DNA of 64,000 bases from Pseudomonas crudilactis (GTDB lineage: Bacteria > Pseudomonadota > Gammaproteobacteria > Pseudomonadales > Pseudomonadaceae), in the NCBI RefSeq assembly GCF_013433315.1, contig NZ_WXVV01000013.1, positions 123,990 to 187,989 on the forward strand, given 5' to 3'. Within the stretch, counting starts at the first letter, position 1; the number at the start of each line of letters is the position of its first letter. Below are positions 17,147-26,313 of the stretch, one piece after another. A model generated the notes under the pieces. The model was not told where the DNA came from, ran no database searches, and saw nothing but the letters and a program-made list of their open reading frames with translations. The position numbers and the translations under genes are program-made.

Positions 17147-17453
17147 CCCTCACCCCAGCCCTCTCCCAAAGGGAGAGGGGGCCGACCGAGGTGTCTTGAG
17201 CCGTACATCGACCTGAAAGATCGAGTCGATTATGGATTCAACACAGCACTTTCAGGTCGGCGTACCTCTGCAGCATCCCCCAATCAGTCCCCTCTCCCTT
17301 TGGGAGAGGGGGCCGACCGAGGTGTCTTGAGTCGTACACCGACCTGAAAGATCGAGTCGATTATGGATTCAACACAGCACTTTCAGGTCGGCGTACCTCT
17401 GCAGCATCCCCCAATCAGTCCCCTCTCCCTTTGGGAGAGGGTTAGGGTGAGGG
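17147..17453. repeat. MITE-like repeat, copy B, internally duplicated
   Basis: The element begins ccctcaccccagccctctccc-like and ends gggagagggttagggtgaggg-like. Its middle segment (ggggccgaccgaggtgtcttgag ... ccctctccctttgggaga) occurs twice in tandem with a period of about 124 bp, at roughly 17178-17301 and 17302-17425; the copies differ at only a few positions. It occupies nearly all of the 325-bp space between the convergent NRDE and ptsP genes. No gene is seen in it. Confidence 0.85.
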
Positions 17454-17464
17454 GCTTTTGATCT

Positions 17465-19744
17465 TCAGAGGGCCTTGACCACCGCCGGCGGATGCATCTT
17501 CGACAACCCAAGGTTCTTCAGCGCCAATTGCAGCGAGCTGTGGATCACTTGCGGGTTGTCGATGGTCATCAGCTCCGCCAGCAATTCCTTGGCCTTGCTC
17601 AGATTGACCTGACGCAACATCCACTTCACCTTCGGCAAGTTGGTGGCGTTCATCGACAAACTGTCGAAACCCATCGCCATCAACAGCACTGCCGCCGCTG
17701 GATCACCGGCCATCTCGCCGCAGATACTCACCGGTTTACCTTCCGCATGGGCATCGCGAACCACGGTCTGCAAAGCTTGCAGCACCGCCGGGTGCAGGTA
17801 GTCGTAAAGGTCGGCCACACGCGGGTTGTTACGGTCGACCGCCAGCAGATACTGGGTCAAGTCGTTGGAACCGACCGACAGGAAGTCGACCATCCGCGCC
17901 AGTTCCTTGGTCTGGTACACCGCTGCCGGAATTTCGATCATCACGCCGATCGGCGGCATCGGCACGTCGGTGCCTTCGTCGCGCACTTCGCCCCAGGCCC
18001 GGTGGATCAGGTGCAGGGCTTCTTCGAGTTCGTGGGTGCCGGAGATCATCGGCAGCAGAATCCGCAGGTTGTTCAGGCCTTCGCTGGCCTTGAGCATCGC
18101 GCGGGTCTGCACCAGGAAGATTTCCGGGTGGTCGAGGGTGACGCGAATGCCGCGCCAGCCGAGGAACGGGTTGTCTTCCTTGATCGGGAAGTACGACAGC
18201 GACTTGTCACCGCCGATGTCGAGGCTGCGCATGGTCACCGGTTGCGGGTGGAACGCGGCGAGCTGCTCACGGTAGATCGCCAGTTGTTCCTTCTCGCTCG
18301 GGAAGCGCTGGTTGATCATGAACGGCACTTCGGTGCGGTACAGGCCGACACCTTCGGCGCCACGCTTCTGCGCCCGCGCCACGTCGGCGAGCAGACCGGT
18401 GTTGACCCACAGCGGCATGCGGTGGCCATCGAGGGTCACGCACGGCAGGTCGCGCAGGGTGTCGAGGCCCAGCGCCAGTTGTTTCTCTTCTTCAACGACT
18501 TCGGCGAACTGCTTGCGCAGCACTTCGCTCGGGTTGGTGTAGACCTCGCCGCGAGTGCCGTCGACGATCATTTCGATGCCGTCGACCTTGGCGTACGGCA
18601 GGTCGACCAGCCCCATCACCGTCGGAATACCCATCGCCCGGGCAAGGATCGCCACGTGGGAGTTGCCCGAACCGAGTACCGAAACCAGACCGACCAGCGT
18701 GCCTTCCGGCACCTCGCCGAGCATCGCCGGCGTCAGTTCTTCACTGACCAGAATGGTTTTTTCCGGATAGACCAGATTCTGCTGACGCTCTTCCTGCAAG
18801 TAAGCGAGCAGGCGGCGACCAAGGTCTTTGACGTCCGAGGCACGCTCACGCAGATAGGCGTCGTCCATCAGTTCGAAACGGTTGACGTGCTCCGTGACCA
18901 CCTGCCGCAGCGCGCCCTGGGCCCACTGGCCGGTCTTGATCACGGTGGTGATTTCGCTGCCCAGCGAGGCATCGTCGAGCATCATCAGGTAGACGTCGAA
19001 CAGTGCGCGCTCTTCCGGGCGCAACTGGGTCGCGAGCTTGGCGGACAACGCGCGCATGTCGGCACGCACGCCTTCGATGGCGGTCTTGAACAGCGCCAGT
19101 TCAGCGTCGATGTCGGTGATGGTCTTGTCCGGCACCACGTCGAGATCGGCCGGTGGCAGCATGACCACCGCCGTACCGACCGCCGCACCCGGCGAACCCG
19201 GCACGCCGACGAACTTGGCTTCCTGAATGCCTTTGCCCTGACGGCCCAGACCACGGATCGATCCGGTGGCCTCGGCGTGGGCGATAACCCCGGCGAGCTG
19301 CGCGCTCATGGTCACGAGGAAGGCTTCTTCACCTTCGTCGAACTGGCGGCGTTCTTTTTGCTGGATGACCAACACGCCGACGACGCGGCGGTGGTGAATG
19401 ATCGGTGCACCGAGGAACGAGGCGTAACGCTCTTCACCGGTTTCGGCGAAGTAGCGGTAGCGCGGGTGAACAGACGCGTTTTCGAGGTTCAGGGGTTCTT
19501 CACGCGTGCCGACCAGACCGACCAGACCTTCGTTGGGTGCCATGCTGACCTTGCCGATCGAGCGCTTGTTCAAGCCCTCGGTGGCCATCAGGACGAAGCG
19601 GTTGGTCTCGGGATCAAGCAGGTAGACCGAGCAGACCTGGCTGCCCATGGCCTCTTTGACGCGCAACACAATAATCCCCAACGCCGCCTTGAGATCCTTG
19701 GCGGAGTTAACTTCCTGGACGATCTTGCGCAGCGTATTGAGCAT
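17465..19744 (-). CDS. ptsP: Nitrogen-PTS enzyme I (EI-Ntr)
   Basis: This 759-residue phosphotransferase starts the nitrogen PTS relay, passing phosphate from PEP to NPr and EIIA-Ntr. An N-terminal GAF domain (about 1-160) is expected to sense metabolites such as glutamine. The EI N-domain follows (FVGVPGSPGAAVGTAV near 178), then the phospho-histidine H363 in GSGNSHVAILARAMG. The C-terminal PEP-binding barrel contains RTEVPFM, GSNDLTQY and the catalytic cysteine in ICGEMAGD. It lies 22 bp downstream of the rppH stop on the same strand, the arrangement common in gammaproteobacteria. In pseudomonads ptsP affects nitrogen metabolism and storage-polymer formation. Confidence 0.96.
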   Translation of the reverse strand: MLNTLRKIVQEVNSAKDLKAALGIIVLRVKEAMGSQVCSVYLLDPETNRFVLMATEGLNKRSIGKVSMAPNEGLVGLVGTREEPLNLENASVHPRYRYFAETGEERYASFLGAPIIHHRRVVGVLVIQQKERRQFDEGEEAFLVTMSAQLAGVIAHAEATGSIRGLGRQGKGIQEAKFVGVPGSPGAAVGTAVVMLPPADLDVVPDKTITDIDAELALFKTAIEGVRADMRALSAKLATQLRPEERALFDVYLMMLDDASLGSEITTVIKTGQWAQGALRQVVTEHVNRFELMDDAYLRERASDVKDLGRRLLAYLQEERQQNLVYPEKTILVSEELTPAMLGEVPEGTLVGLVSVLGSGNSHVAILARAMGIPTVMGLVDLPYAKVDGIEMIVDGTRGEVYTNPSEVLRKQFAEVVEEEKQLALGLDTLRDLPCVTLDGHRMPLWVNTGLLADVARAQKRGAEGVGLYRTEVPFMINQRFPSEKEQLAIYREQLAAFHPQPVTMRSLDIGGDKSLSYFPIKEDNPFLGWRGIRVTLDHPEIFLVQTRAMLKASEGLNNLRILLPMISGTHELEEALHLIHRAWGEVRDEGTDVPMPPIGVMIEIPAAVYQTKELARMVDFLSVGSNDLTQYLLAVDRNNPRVADLYDYLHPAVLQALQTVVRDAHAEGKPVSICGEMAGDPAAAVLLMAMGFDSLSMNATNLPKVKWMLRQVNLSKAKELLAELMTIDNPQVIHSSLQLALKNLGLSKMHPPAVVKAL

Positions 19745-19766
19745 GGCTCGGGGTCGAACTCCGTCG

Positions 19767-20246
19767 TCAGTCGCGCGCTAAAAGGCGCGGGGCAAGCTCT
19801 TTGAGGGCGCGGCGATACACCTCGCGCTTGAATGTCACCACCTGGCCCAACGGATACCAATAGCTGACCCAGCGCCAGCCATCGAACTCCGGTTTACCGG
19901 TCAAATCCATCCGCACCCGCTGCTCGTTGGAGATCAGGCGCAGGAGAAACCATTTCTGTTTCTGGCCGATGCACAGCGGTTGGCTGTGCGTACGCACCAG
20001 ACGTTGCGGCAAACGATAGCGCAACCAGCCCCGAGTACAGGCCAGTATTTCAACATCTTCACGTTCCAGGCCAACTTCTTCGTTCAGCTCGCGGTACAAG
20101 GCGTCTTCCGGCGTCTCTTCAGGGTTGATTCCCCCTTGCGGAAACTGCCAGGCATCTTGATTGATACGGCGAGCCCATAGCACCTGGCCGGCGTCATTCG
20201 TCAGAATGATCCCGACATTGGGGCGGAAACCATCGGGGTCGATCAC
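19767..20246 (-). CDS. rppH: RNA 5'-pyrophosphohydrolase (Nudix)
   Basis: The enzyme removes pyrophosphate from triphosphorylated mRNA 5' ends and starts RNA decay. A GTG start at 20246 with GAGG 8 bases upstream gives the usual 159-residue protein (reading [12 protein letters not shown]); the longer frame adds 20 residues not expected in the family. The Nudix box is present as [20 protein letters not shown], and the RppH-specific [10 protein letters not shown] and QKQKWFLL follow. It is co-directional with ptsP and divergent from the HAD phosphatase gene across a ~140-bp promoter region. Confidence 0.94.
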
Positions 20247-20389
20247 GGGCACAACCTCGCAAACGCATGTCGCCGCATTGTTCCACAAAGGTTGATAAGG
20301 CGGCAACGAAGCTTCCTACCTTATGTGCACTCTTGTGAAAAGACCGTATTCTTGTCGCCTTTTTACAGACTTATCAGCGGGTAACTGCA

Positions 20390-21046
20390 ATGCGCCTGGC
20401 ACTCTTCGATTTGGACAACACCCTTCTGGGCGGCGACAGCGATCACGCTTGGGGCGACTATCTGTGTGAACGCGGCTTCCTCGACCCGATTGCGTACAAA
20501 GCACGCAACGACGAGTTCTATCAGGATTACCTGGCCGGCAAACTGGATAACGCCGCGTACCTGAACTTCTGTCTGGAGATCCTCGGCCGCACCGACATGG
20601 CCGTGCTCGATCAATGGCACAGCGATTACATGCGCGACTGCATCGAGCCGATCGTGCTGCCGCAAGCGCTGGAACTGCTGAAAAAGCACCGCGATGCCGG
20701 CGATAAGCTAGTGATCATCACTGCGACCAACCGTTTTGTGACGGCGCCGATTGCTGTGCGACTGGGCGTTGAAACCCTGATCGCTACCGAGTGCGAAATG
20801 GTTGATGGCCGTTACAGCGGGCGCAGCACTGATATTCCGTGCTTCCGTGAAGGCAAGGTGACGCGCCTGAATCGCTGGCTGGAAGAGACCGGGTATTCGC
20901 TGGACGACAGCTATTTTTATAGCGATTCGATGAATGATTTGCCGTTGCTGGAGCAGGTGGCGAATCCGGTGGCTGTCGATCCGGATCCGAATCTGCGCGC
21001 TGAAGCCGAGAAGCGAGGCTGGCCGGTGATTTCGCTGCGCGGCTGA
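20390..21046 (+). CDS. HAD-IB family phosphatase
   Basis: The 218-residue hydrolase has the HAD motif I FDLDNTLLGGD at residues 6-16, motif II ITATNRF near 108, and motif III/IV in DDSYFYSDSMNDLPLLEQV. The small alpha-helical cap places it with subfamily IB (phosphoserine phosphatase-like). Orthologues beside rppH in other pseudomonads have been annotated as phosphoserine-phosphatase-like or histidinol-phosphatase; the substrate cannot be decided from sequence. It is followed by a REP pair. Confidence 0.85.
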   Translation: MRLALFDLDNTLLGGDSDHAWGDYLCERGFLDPIAYKARNDEFYQDYLAGKLDNAAYLNFCLEILGRTDMAVLDQWHSDYMRDCIEPIVLPQALELLKKHRDAGDKLVIITATNRFVTAPIAVRLGVETLIATECEMVDGRYSGRSTDIPCFREGKVTRLNRWLEETGYSLDDSYFYSDSMNDLPLLEQVANPVAVDPDPNLRAEAEKRGWPVISLRG

Positions 21047-21051
21047 TTATG

Positions 21052-21130
21052 CCTTCGCGAGCAGGCTCGCTCCCACAAGGTATTGTGAACGACACAGATC
21101 CAATGTGGGAGCGAGCTTGCTCGCGAATGG
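21052..21130. repeat. REP palindrome pair
   Basis: Inverted copies of the GCGAGCAGGCTCGCTCCCAC core face each other, in the space between the convergent HAD phosphatase and DUF2269 genes. Confidence 0.88.
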
Positions 21131-21150
21131 GGTCGACTCGGTCTCAAGCC

Positions 21151-21564
21151 TTAAACAGGCTTGGCACCCATCAACGCCGCAATGGCGAGAAATCCGATGC
21201 CGCTGACAATCGCCAGCGCCAGCGTGAATTTCCGGTTACCTACCCCGCGAGTCCACAGCCGATTAAGCCGCACCAGCAACCACACTGCACTCAACGTGGC
21301 CACGGCATAGATCACGCTGGACCCCAAAATCCACAACTGCCCCAGTGGCCAGCCGATCAGGTGTACCAACCACCAACCGGTGAAAGGCATGCTCAGCATA
21401 CCGATCAGCATCAAACACCAGATAAACAGCCAGGGACGCTGCATCGTGCTGGCCGGCCCTTCGCTGCGATTACGCCAGGTCAGAGCGGCGAGCCCCAGCC
21501 CGCTCGCGAGTATGACCACGGTCGCCGCGACGTGAAGGACTTTCAGGGTGGTCAGGGTTTCCAT
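21151..21564 (-). CDS. DUF2269-like small membrane protein
   Basis: The 137-residue protein has four hydrophobic segments (about residues 8-28, 44-64, 74-96 and 113-133) and the HVAATVVILASGLG histidine near residue 11, which suggests a heme-free or quinone-type four-helix membrane bundle such as DUF2269. No catalytic motif is recognised. It is 40 bp downstream of the ilvA stop on the same strand, so it may be co-transcribed, but there is no functional link visible. Confidence 0.7.
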   Translation of the reverse strand: METLTTLKVLHVAATVVILASGLGLAALTWRNRSEGPASTMQRPWLFIWCLMLIGMLSMPFTGWWLVHLIGWPLGQLWILGSSVIYAVATLSAVWLLVRLNRLWTRGVGNRKFTLALAIVSGIGFLAIAALMGAKPV

Positions 21565-21604
21565 GAATTTCTCTTCCTTGGGCCATGCCCATCAGCGTAG
21601 CCGC

Positions 21605-23119
21605 TCAGCCAAGAAACAGCTGATAGGCCGGGTTCTCGCTTTCATCCCAGTACGGGTATCCGATTTCTTCAAGCGCCGCCGGCACTAGATGACGCTCGTC
21701 GTGCGGCACTTGCAGGCCCGCGACCACACGGCCATCGGCGGCGCCGTGGTTGCGGTAGTGGAACATCGAGATATTCCAGCGCCCGCCCAGCTTATTAAGG
21801 AAGTTGAACAGCGCGCCGGGACGCTCCGGGAATTCGAAGCGGAATACCACTTCATCAATCACGTGCGCCGCGTGGCCGCCGACCATGTGGCGGATGTGCA
21901 GTTTGGCCAGTTCGTTGTCGGTCAGGTCGAGCACCGGGAAGCCTTGTTCGGTGAGGCTCGCGAGCAGCGCACTGCGCGGGTCATTTTCCGGGTGAGTCTG
22001 CACGCCAACGAAGATGTGTGCTTCGCTGCCGGTGTTGTAGCGGTAGTTGAATTCGGTGATCTGGCGCTTGCCGATGGCTTCGCAGAACGCCTTGAAGCTG
22101 CCCGCCTTTTCGGGGATGGTCACGGCGATGATCGCTTCGCGACCCTCGCCCAGTTCGGCGCGCTCGGCAACGTGGCGCAAGCGGTCGAAGTTGACGTTGG
22201 CGCCGGAGTCGATGGCGACGAAGGTCTGGCCACTTACACCGCGCAACTCAACGTACTTCTTGATCCCGGCCACGCCTAACGCACCGGCAGGTTCGGTGAT
22301 CGAGCGGGTATCGTCGTAGATATCCTTGATCGCCGCACAGATCTCGTCAGTGCTGACGGTGATCACTTCATCGACGTAGTCTTTGCAGATGTCGAAGGTG
22401 TGCTGGCCGATCTGTGCCACCGCCACGCCGTCGGCGAAGATGCCCACGGTCGGCAACACCACGCGCTCACCCGCAGCCATCGCCGCTTGCAGGCAGTTGG
22501 AGTCGTCCGGCTCGACGCCAATGACTTTGATGTCCGGGCGCAGGTATTTCACGTACGCAGCAATACCGGCGATCAGACCGCCGCCACCGACCGGGACGAA
22601 AATCGCGTCCAGCGGCTGCGGGTGCTGGCGCAGAATTTCCATCGCCACGGTGCCCTGCCCGGCAATGGTGTGCGGATCGTCATACGGGTGGATGTAGACG
22701 TAGCCTTTTTCATCGACCAGTTTCAGCGAGTAGGCCAGGGCTTCCGGGAACGAATCACCGTGCAGCACCACTTTGCCGCCACGCGAACGCACGCCTTCGA
22801 CTTTGATCTCGGGGGTGGTCTTGGGCATGACGATGGTGGCTTTGACGCCCAGCACTTTCGCCGCCAGGGCCAGACCTTGCGCATGGTTGCCCGCCGACGC
22901 GGTGACTACGCCACGGGCGCGCTCTTCATCGCTCAGTTGCGTCAGTTTGTTGTAGGCGCCGCGAATCTTGAACGAGAACACTGGCTGCAAGTCTTCACGC
23001 TTGAGCCAAATGTCATTGCCCAGCCGCTCGGAGAGCTGGCGGGCGTTCTGCAGCGGGGTTTCTACGGCAACGTCATAAACGCGCGAGGTGAGGATCTTTT
23101 TGACGTACTGTTCGAGCAT
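21605..23119 (-). CDS. ilvA: Threonine ammonia-lyase, biosynthetic
   Basis: The 504-residue PLP enzyme converts threonine to 2-oxobutanoate and ammonia, the first step to isoleucine. The Schiff-base lysine is in FSFKIRGAYNKL, the phosphate loop is GSGGLI-like (VPVGGGGLIAGIA), and SAGNHAQG is present. Two ACT-like regulatory domains fill the last ~170 residues, so it should show isoleucine feedback inhibition and valine activation. The start MLEQYVKKILTSRVYDVA is standard. It is divergent from rpiA. Confidence 0.95.
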   Translation of the reverse strand: MLEQYVKKILTSRVYDVAVETPLQNARQLSERLGNDIWLKREDLQPVFSFKIRGAYNKLTQLSDEERARGVVTASAGNHAQGLALAAKVLGVKATIVMPKTTPEIKVEGVRSRGGKVVLHGDSFPEALAYSLKLVDEKGYVYIHPYDDPHTIAGQGTVAMEILRQHPQPLDAIFVPVGGGGLIAGIAAYVKYLRPDIKVIGVEPDDSNCLQAAMAAGERVVLPTVGIFADGVAVAQIGQHTFDICKDYVDEVITVSTDEICAAIKDIYDDTRSITEPAGALGVAGIKKYVELRGVSGQTFVAIDSGANVNFDRLRHVAERAELGEGREAIIAVTIPEKAGSFKAFCEAIGKRQITEFNYRYNTGSEAHIFVGVQTHPENDPRSALLASLTEQGFPVLDLTDNELAKLHIRHMVGGHAAHVIDEVVFRFEFPERPGALFNFLNKLGGRWNISMFHYRNHGAADGRVVAGLQVPHDERHLVPAALEEIGYPYWDESENPAYQLFLG

Positions 23120-23218
23120 CGGAAAGCATCACTGAGCGGTTGAGCGGGACCGAGGAGTCTAACCCGGCTTTTGCCCGCACGACCACACGAATCCAGAGGT
23201 TTTAGCCACGCTTGCGGC

Positions 23219-23224
23219 TATAAT
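23219..23224 (+). promoter_or_regulatory. Probable rpiA -10 box
   Basis: A perfect TATAAT lies 43 bases before the rpiA start in the ilvA-rpiA divergent spacer. The -35 region is weak (aggttt-like), so the assignment rests mostly on the -10. Confidence 0.45.
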
Positions 23225-23266
23225 GCCGGCCTTTCCGTTCTCTCCTTGCCCGCTTCCGGAGCCCGC

Positions 23267-23941
23267 ATGACCCAGGATCAACTCAAACAGGCAGTGGCTC
23301 AGGCCGCCGTCGACTTCATCCTTCCGAAACTCGACGACAAGAGCATCGTCGGGGTCGGCACCGGCTCCACCGCCAACTGCTTCATCGATGCCCTGGCCCA
23401 GCACAAAGGTGCGTTCGATGGCGCCGTCGCCAGTTCCGAAGCCACTGCCGCGCGCCTGAAAGGCCACGGGATTCCGGTGTACGAACTGAACACTGTCAGC
23501 GACCTGGAGTTCTACGTTGATGGCGCCGATGAAAGCGACGCGCACCTGAACCTGATCAAGGGCGGCGGTGCTGCACTGACTCGCGAGAAGATCGTTGCGG
23601 CCGTGGCCAAGACCTTCATCTGCATCGCCGACGCCAGCAAACTGGTGCCGGTGCTGGGCGAGTTCCCGCTGCCAGTCGAAGTGATCCCGATGGCCCGCAG
23701 CCACGTCGCCCGCCAACTGGTGAAACTGGGCGGCGACCCGGTGTATCGCGAAGGCGTGCTAACCGATAACGGCAACATCATCCTCGACGTGTTCAACCTG
23801 CAAATCACCAACCCGGTGGAGCTGGAAGCGCAGATCAATGCGATTGTCGGCGTGGTCACCAATGGCTTGTTCGCGGCGCGTCCGGCGGATCTGTTGCTGC
23901 TGGGTACTAGCGAAGGTGTGAAAACCCTCAAGGCTGAGTAA
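23267..23941 (+). CDS. rpiA: Ribose-5-phosphate isomerase A
   Basis: The 224-residue enzyme interconverts ribose-5-phosphate and ribulose-5-phosphate in the pentose phosphate pathway. The ATG at 23267 is the family start (MTQDQLKQAVAQAAVDFI). Conserved motifs are VGVGTGSTANCFIDAL, the catalytic DGADE in FYVDGADESD, and KGGGAALTREKIVA. It is divergent from ilvA and followed by a REP pair. Confidence 0.97.
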   Translation: MTQDQLKQAVAQAAVDFILPKLDDKSIVGVGTGSTANCFIDALAQHKGAFDGAVASSEATAARLKGHGIPVYELNTVSDLEFYVDGADESDAHLNLIKGGGAALTREKIVAAVAKTFICIADASKLVPVLGEFPLPVEVIPMARSHVARQLVKLGGDPVYREGVLTDNGNIILDVFNLQITNPVELEAQINAIVGVVTNGLFAARPADLLLLGTSEGVKTLKAE

Positions 23942-23978
23942 TCCAGACTGCCCACACTTTATGGGCAGATGAATAAAC

Positions 23979-24070
23979 CTGTGGGAGCGAGCTTGCTCGC
24001 GAAGGCGTCGTGTCAGCCAATGAAGATGTTGGCTGAACTGACGCATTCGCGAGCAAGCTCGCTCCCACAG
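23979..24070. repeat. REP palindrome pair
   Basis: GTGGGAGCGAGCTTGCTCGC and its inverted partner bracket a ~40-base loop that itself contains a short dyad (gtcagccaa / ttggctgaac). It lies between convergent rpiA and the first SdiA-regulated gene. Confidence 0.9.
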
Positions 24071-24086
24071 TGTTTTGTGGTGTTGG

Positions 24087-25004
24087 TCAGGGTTGTGCTG
24101 GTTTTTTGAAGACGTAGAACAGGTTCGGCTCGCTCACCAGATACAACGTCCCGTCATCATCCATGGCAATGCCTTCCGCCTGCGGTACGGTCTTCTTCAA
24201 ACCCTGACGCCCGCCACTGATGGACATCGTGCTCAACGGCCGTCCACCGACATCCAGCTCCAGAATCAGCCGCGACTCATCCGACAGCGCCAATAAATGC
24301 CCACTGCGCTCGTCGTATTGCAGGCTCGACAGATCGCGCACAAACATCCCGGCATCGCGCTTCGGGTCGTTGATCACATGCACCGCGTAGGACTTCTCCG
24401 GATTGAAGTGCGGAAAACCGTGCACTTCGTAGATCAGCATCGGGTTGCGTTCCTTCGCAACAAACAGGCGCTTGCCCACCGAGTCATACGCCAGACCTTC
24501 AAAACCTTTGTTGCTGGCCATATGTACGCCAAGGGTCATCTGCTCGGCGTCCGCCGCGTCGAGGAACGTGGTATCTGCTTCCAGGTGAATCTTGATCAGC
24601 CGCTGCTGACGCTCGTCAGTGATCACGTAGGTGTCGGCGCTGATGTACTCGACAGCTTCCGGATCGCCAAAACCAATCAGGGCAATGCGCCGCAGGATCT
24701 TGCCTTCCAGCGACAGTTCGACCAGCTCGGAATTCTTGTTGGTCACGGTGAACAGGCTTTTGCGCACCGGATCGAAGGTCAGCGCCGAGACATCATCGTC
24801 CAGACCCTCGATGACCCGCGCCTCAATCTCGACGCGATACTGATCCAGCCCGATCGACTCGCTACTCTGCGGCTGCCACAACGTGTGCAGGTTGAACCAG
24901 GCGCGTTCGAACAGACGCATGTATTGGCCGAGCGCGATCAATGCGATCAGGGCAATCACCGACAGGATGATCATCAGAGGTTTGGGACGGGCAAGTCGAC
25001 GCAT
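24087..25004 (-). CDS. SdiA-regulated domain protein, paralogue 1
   Basis: The 305-residue protein has one N-terminal membrane anchor (about residues 10-27) and an extracytoplasmic domain that looks like a beta-propeller built from repeated strands (DVSALTFDPVRKSLFTVTNK, FEGLAYDSVGKRLFVAKE, SSLQYDERSGHLLALSD, AEGIAMDDDGTLYLVSEPN). This is the YjiK/SdiA-regulated family, named from E. coli transcription data; the biochemical role is unknown. It lies 117 bp downstream of a paralogue with the same architecture. Confidence 0.82.
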   Translation of the reverse strand: MRRLARPKPLMIILSVIALIALIALGQYMRLFERAWFNLHTLWQPQSSESIGLDQYRVEIEARVIEGLDDDVSALTFDPVRKSLFTVTNKNSELVELSLEGKILRRIALIGFGDPEAVEYISADTYVITDERQQRLIKIHLEADTTFLDAADAEQMTLGVHMASNKGFEGLAYDSVGKRLFVAKERNPMLIYEVHGFPHFNPEKSYAVHVINDPKRDAGMFVRDLSSLQYDERSGHLLALSDESRLILELDVGGRPLSTMSISGGRQGLKKTVPQAEGIAMDDDGTLYLVSEPNLFYVFKKPAQP

Positions 25005-25121
25005 TCGGGTGGGCTCGGGATCAAGACAGGCGGATGAAATATCACGCCCGTCTGAACTGAAGCTTAATGGCCACTTGCCTGTCAGGACAATCAGACTTGT
25101 CTGAAATTGCCGCTAGGACAT

Positions 25122-26045
25122 TTATTGCTGTTTTTCGAAGCGATAGAACAGGTTCGGCTCGCTGACCATGTACAGCGTGCCTACCTCGTCCATGGTCACG
25201 CCTTCGGCGCGGGGGATGGTGTTCTTCAGACCGTTGAAGCCGCCGAGCAGGGTCATGAAGCTGACTTGCTCGCCCTTCTCGTCCAGCTCCAGCAGCAGAT
25301 GTGAATCGGCAGAGAGCACCAGGGTGTGACGCGTGCGGGGATCGATCGCCAGTGCCGAGAGATTGCGAATATCCAGTTCATCACTGGCGAGTTTTTGCTT
25401 GTCGCCCTTGAGGGTCTGGCTGCCGTCGCTCTTCCAGGTGAACAGCGCCGGTGGCCGCTCCTCACCGAGCAGCAATTGCTGGTTGTGGGAATCCCAGGTA
25501 ATCGCTTCGAAGGCTTTGTTCTGGTCTTTCGACGGACCGAGATCGTATTTGGGGAAGTCGGCGATGTTCAATTCGCGGGTATTGGCGTCGACCTTGACGA
25601 TCGACAGCATGTGCTGGCGCTCATCGACAATCGCCATCAAGCCGTTTTCCATGACGGTCAGGCCTTCCGGGTTGCTCCAGCCCACCAACGGCATCTTGCG
25701 CAGCACATCACCTTGCAAGGTCAGTTCGGCGAGAAACGGGTTTTTACCCATCACTGAAAACAGCGTTTTGGTCTGCGGGTTGTACGCCAGATCCGAAGCT
25801 TCGTCCTTCTCCATCCCCTTGAGCGGCTTGGCATCGATCACCACTCGATAGTCCGGTAGCCAGATGCTTTCTTTCTGCTCGGCCTGGCTTTCGAAGCGCT
25901 CCTGCAGCCAAAGCACACCGCGATCATCCCAGTGCATGGCAAACGCCAAGGCGTATGCGGCGGCAATCACCAGCAAGAGCCAGACATACCAACGCAGGGC
26001 GAAACGTGAACGGCGAGTGGGTTTGAGCTGAGTTTGAGATGACAT
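25122..26045 (-). CDS. SdiA-regulated domain protein, paralogue 2
   Basis: The 307-residue protein has an N-terminal transmembrane anchor (about 17-37) and the same propeller-type repeats as its downstream neighbour, including ASDLAYNPQTKTLFSVMGKN, FEAITWDSHNQQLLLGEE and AEGVTMDEVGTLYMVSEPN. The last ~25 residues (VGTLYMVSEPNLFYRF) are nearly identical in pattern to paralogue 1, so the pair came from a tandem duplication. A basic N-terminus (KPTRRSRF) suggests cytoplasm-in orientation with the propeller in the periplasm. Confidence 0.82.
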   Translation of the reverse strand: MSSQTQLKPTRRSRFALRWYVWLLLVIAAAYALAFAMHWDDRGVLWLQERFESQAEQKESIWLPDYRVVIDAKPLKGMEKDEASDLAYNPQTKTLFSVMGKNPFLAELTLQGDVLRKMPLVGWSNPEGLTVMENGLMAIVDERQHMLSIVKVDANTRELNIADFPKYDLGPSKDQNKAFEAITWDSHNQQLLLGEERPPALFTWKSDGSQTLKGDKQKLASDELDIRNLSALAIDPRTRHTLVLSADSHLLLELDEKGEQVSFMTLLGGFNGLKNTIPRAEGVTMDEVGTLYMVSEPNLFYRFEKQQ

Positions 26046-26202
26046 CGAGGGACGCGTTCCGAAAATTCAGGCTAAGGGTAATAGCACAAAGAGGCCGGCT
26101 CAGACGCCAGAATGAGAGGAATTATCCGTACAGGATGTGAAAAAAACGGCAAATGGCGGGATTGTCGTGTGTTGCCAGCGATCTTCAGGGCAGCACAAAA
26201 CA

Positions 26203-26294
26203 ATGTGGGAGCGAGCTTGCTCGCGAAGGCAGAGTGTCAGTCGACATCTTTGCTGACTGACAAAATGCTTTCGCGAGCAAGCTCGCTCCCACAG
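26203..26294. repeat. REP palindrome pair
   Basis: Inverted copies of GTGGGAGCGAGCTTGCTCGC lie across a loop with an inner gtcagtc / gactgac dyad. It occupies most of the 268-bp gap between the FAH-family gene and the SdiA-regulated pair. Confidence 0.9.
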
Positions 26295-26313
26295 AGGATT
26301 TGCAGTGTGGCGG

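Noticed and set aside
17147..17453. Tandem repeat considered as a CRISPR array
   Set aside because: Only two units of ~124 bp, nearly identical throughout with no unique spacers, and no cas genes nearby.
17492..19804. A 770-codon plus-strand open frame opposite ptsP
   Set aside because: It is an antisense shadow of a high-GC gene: composition is His/Gln/Arg-rich with no recognisable domain, while the minus strand encodes a complete EI-Ntr.
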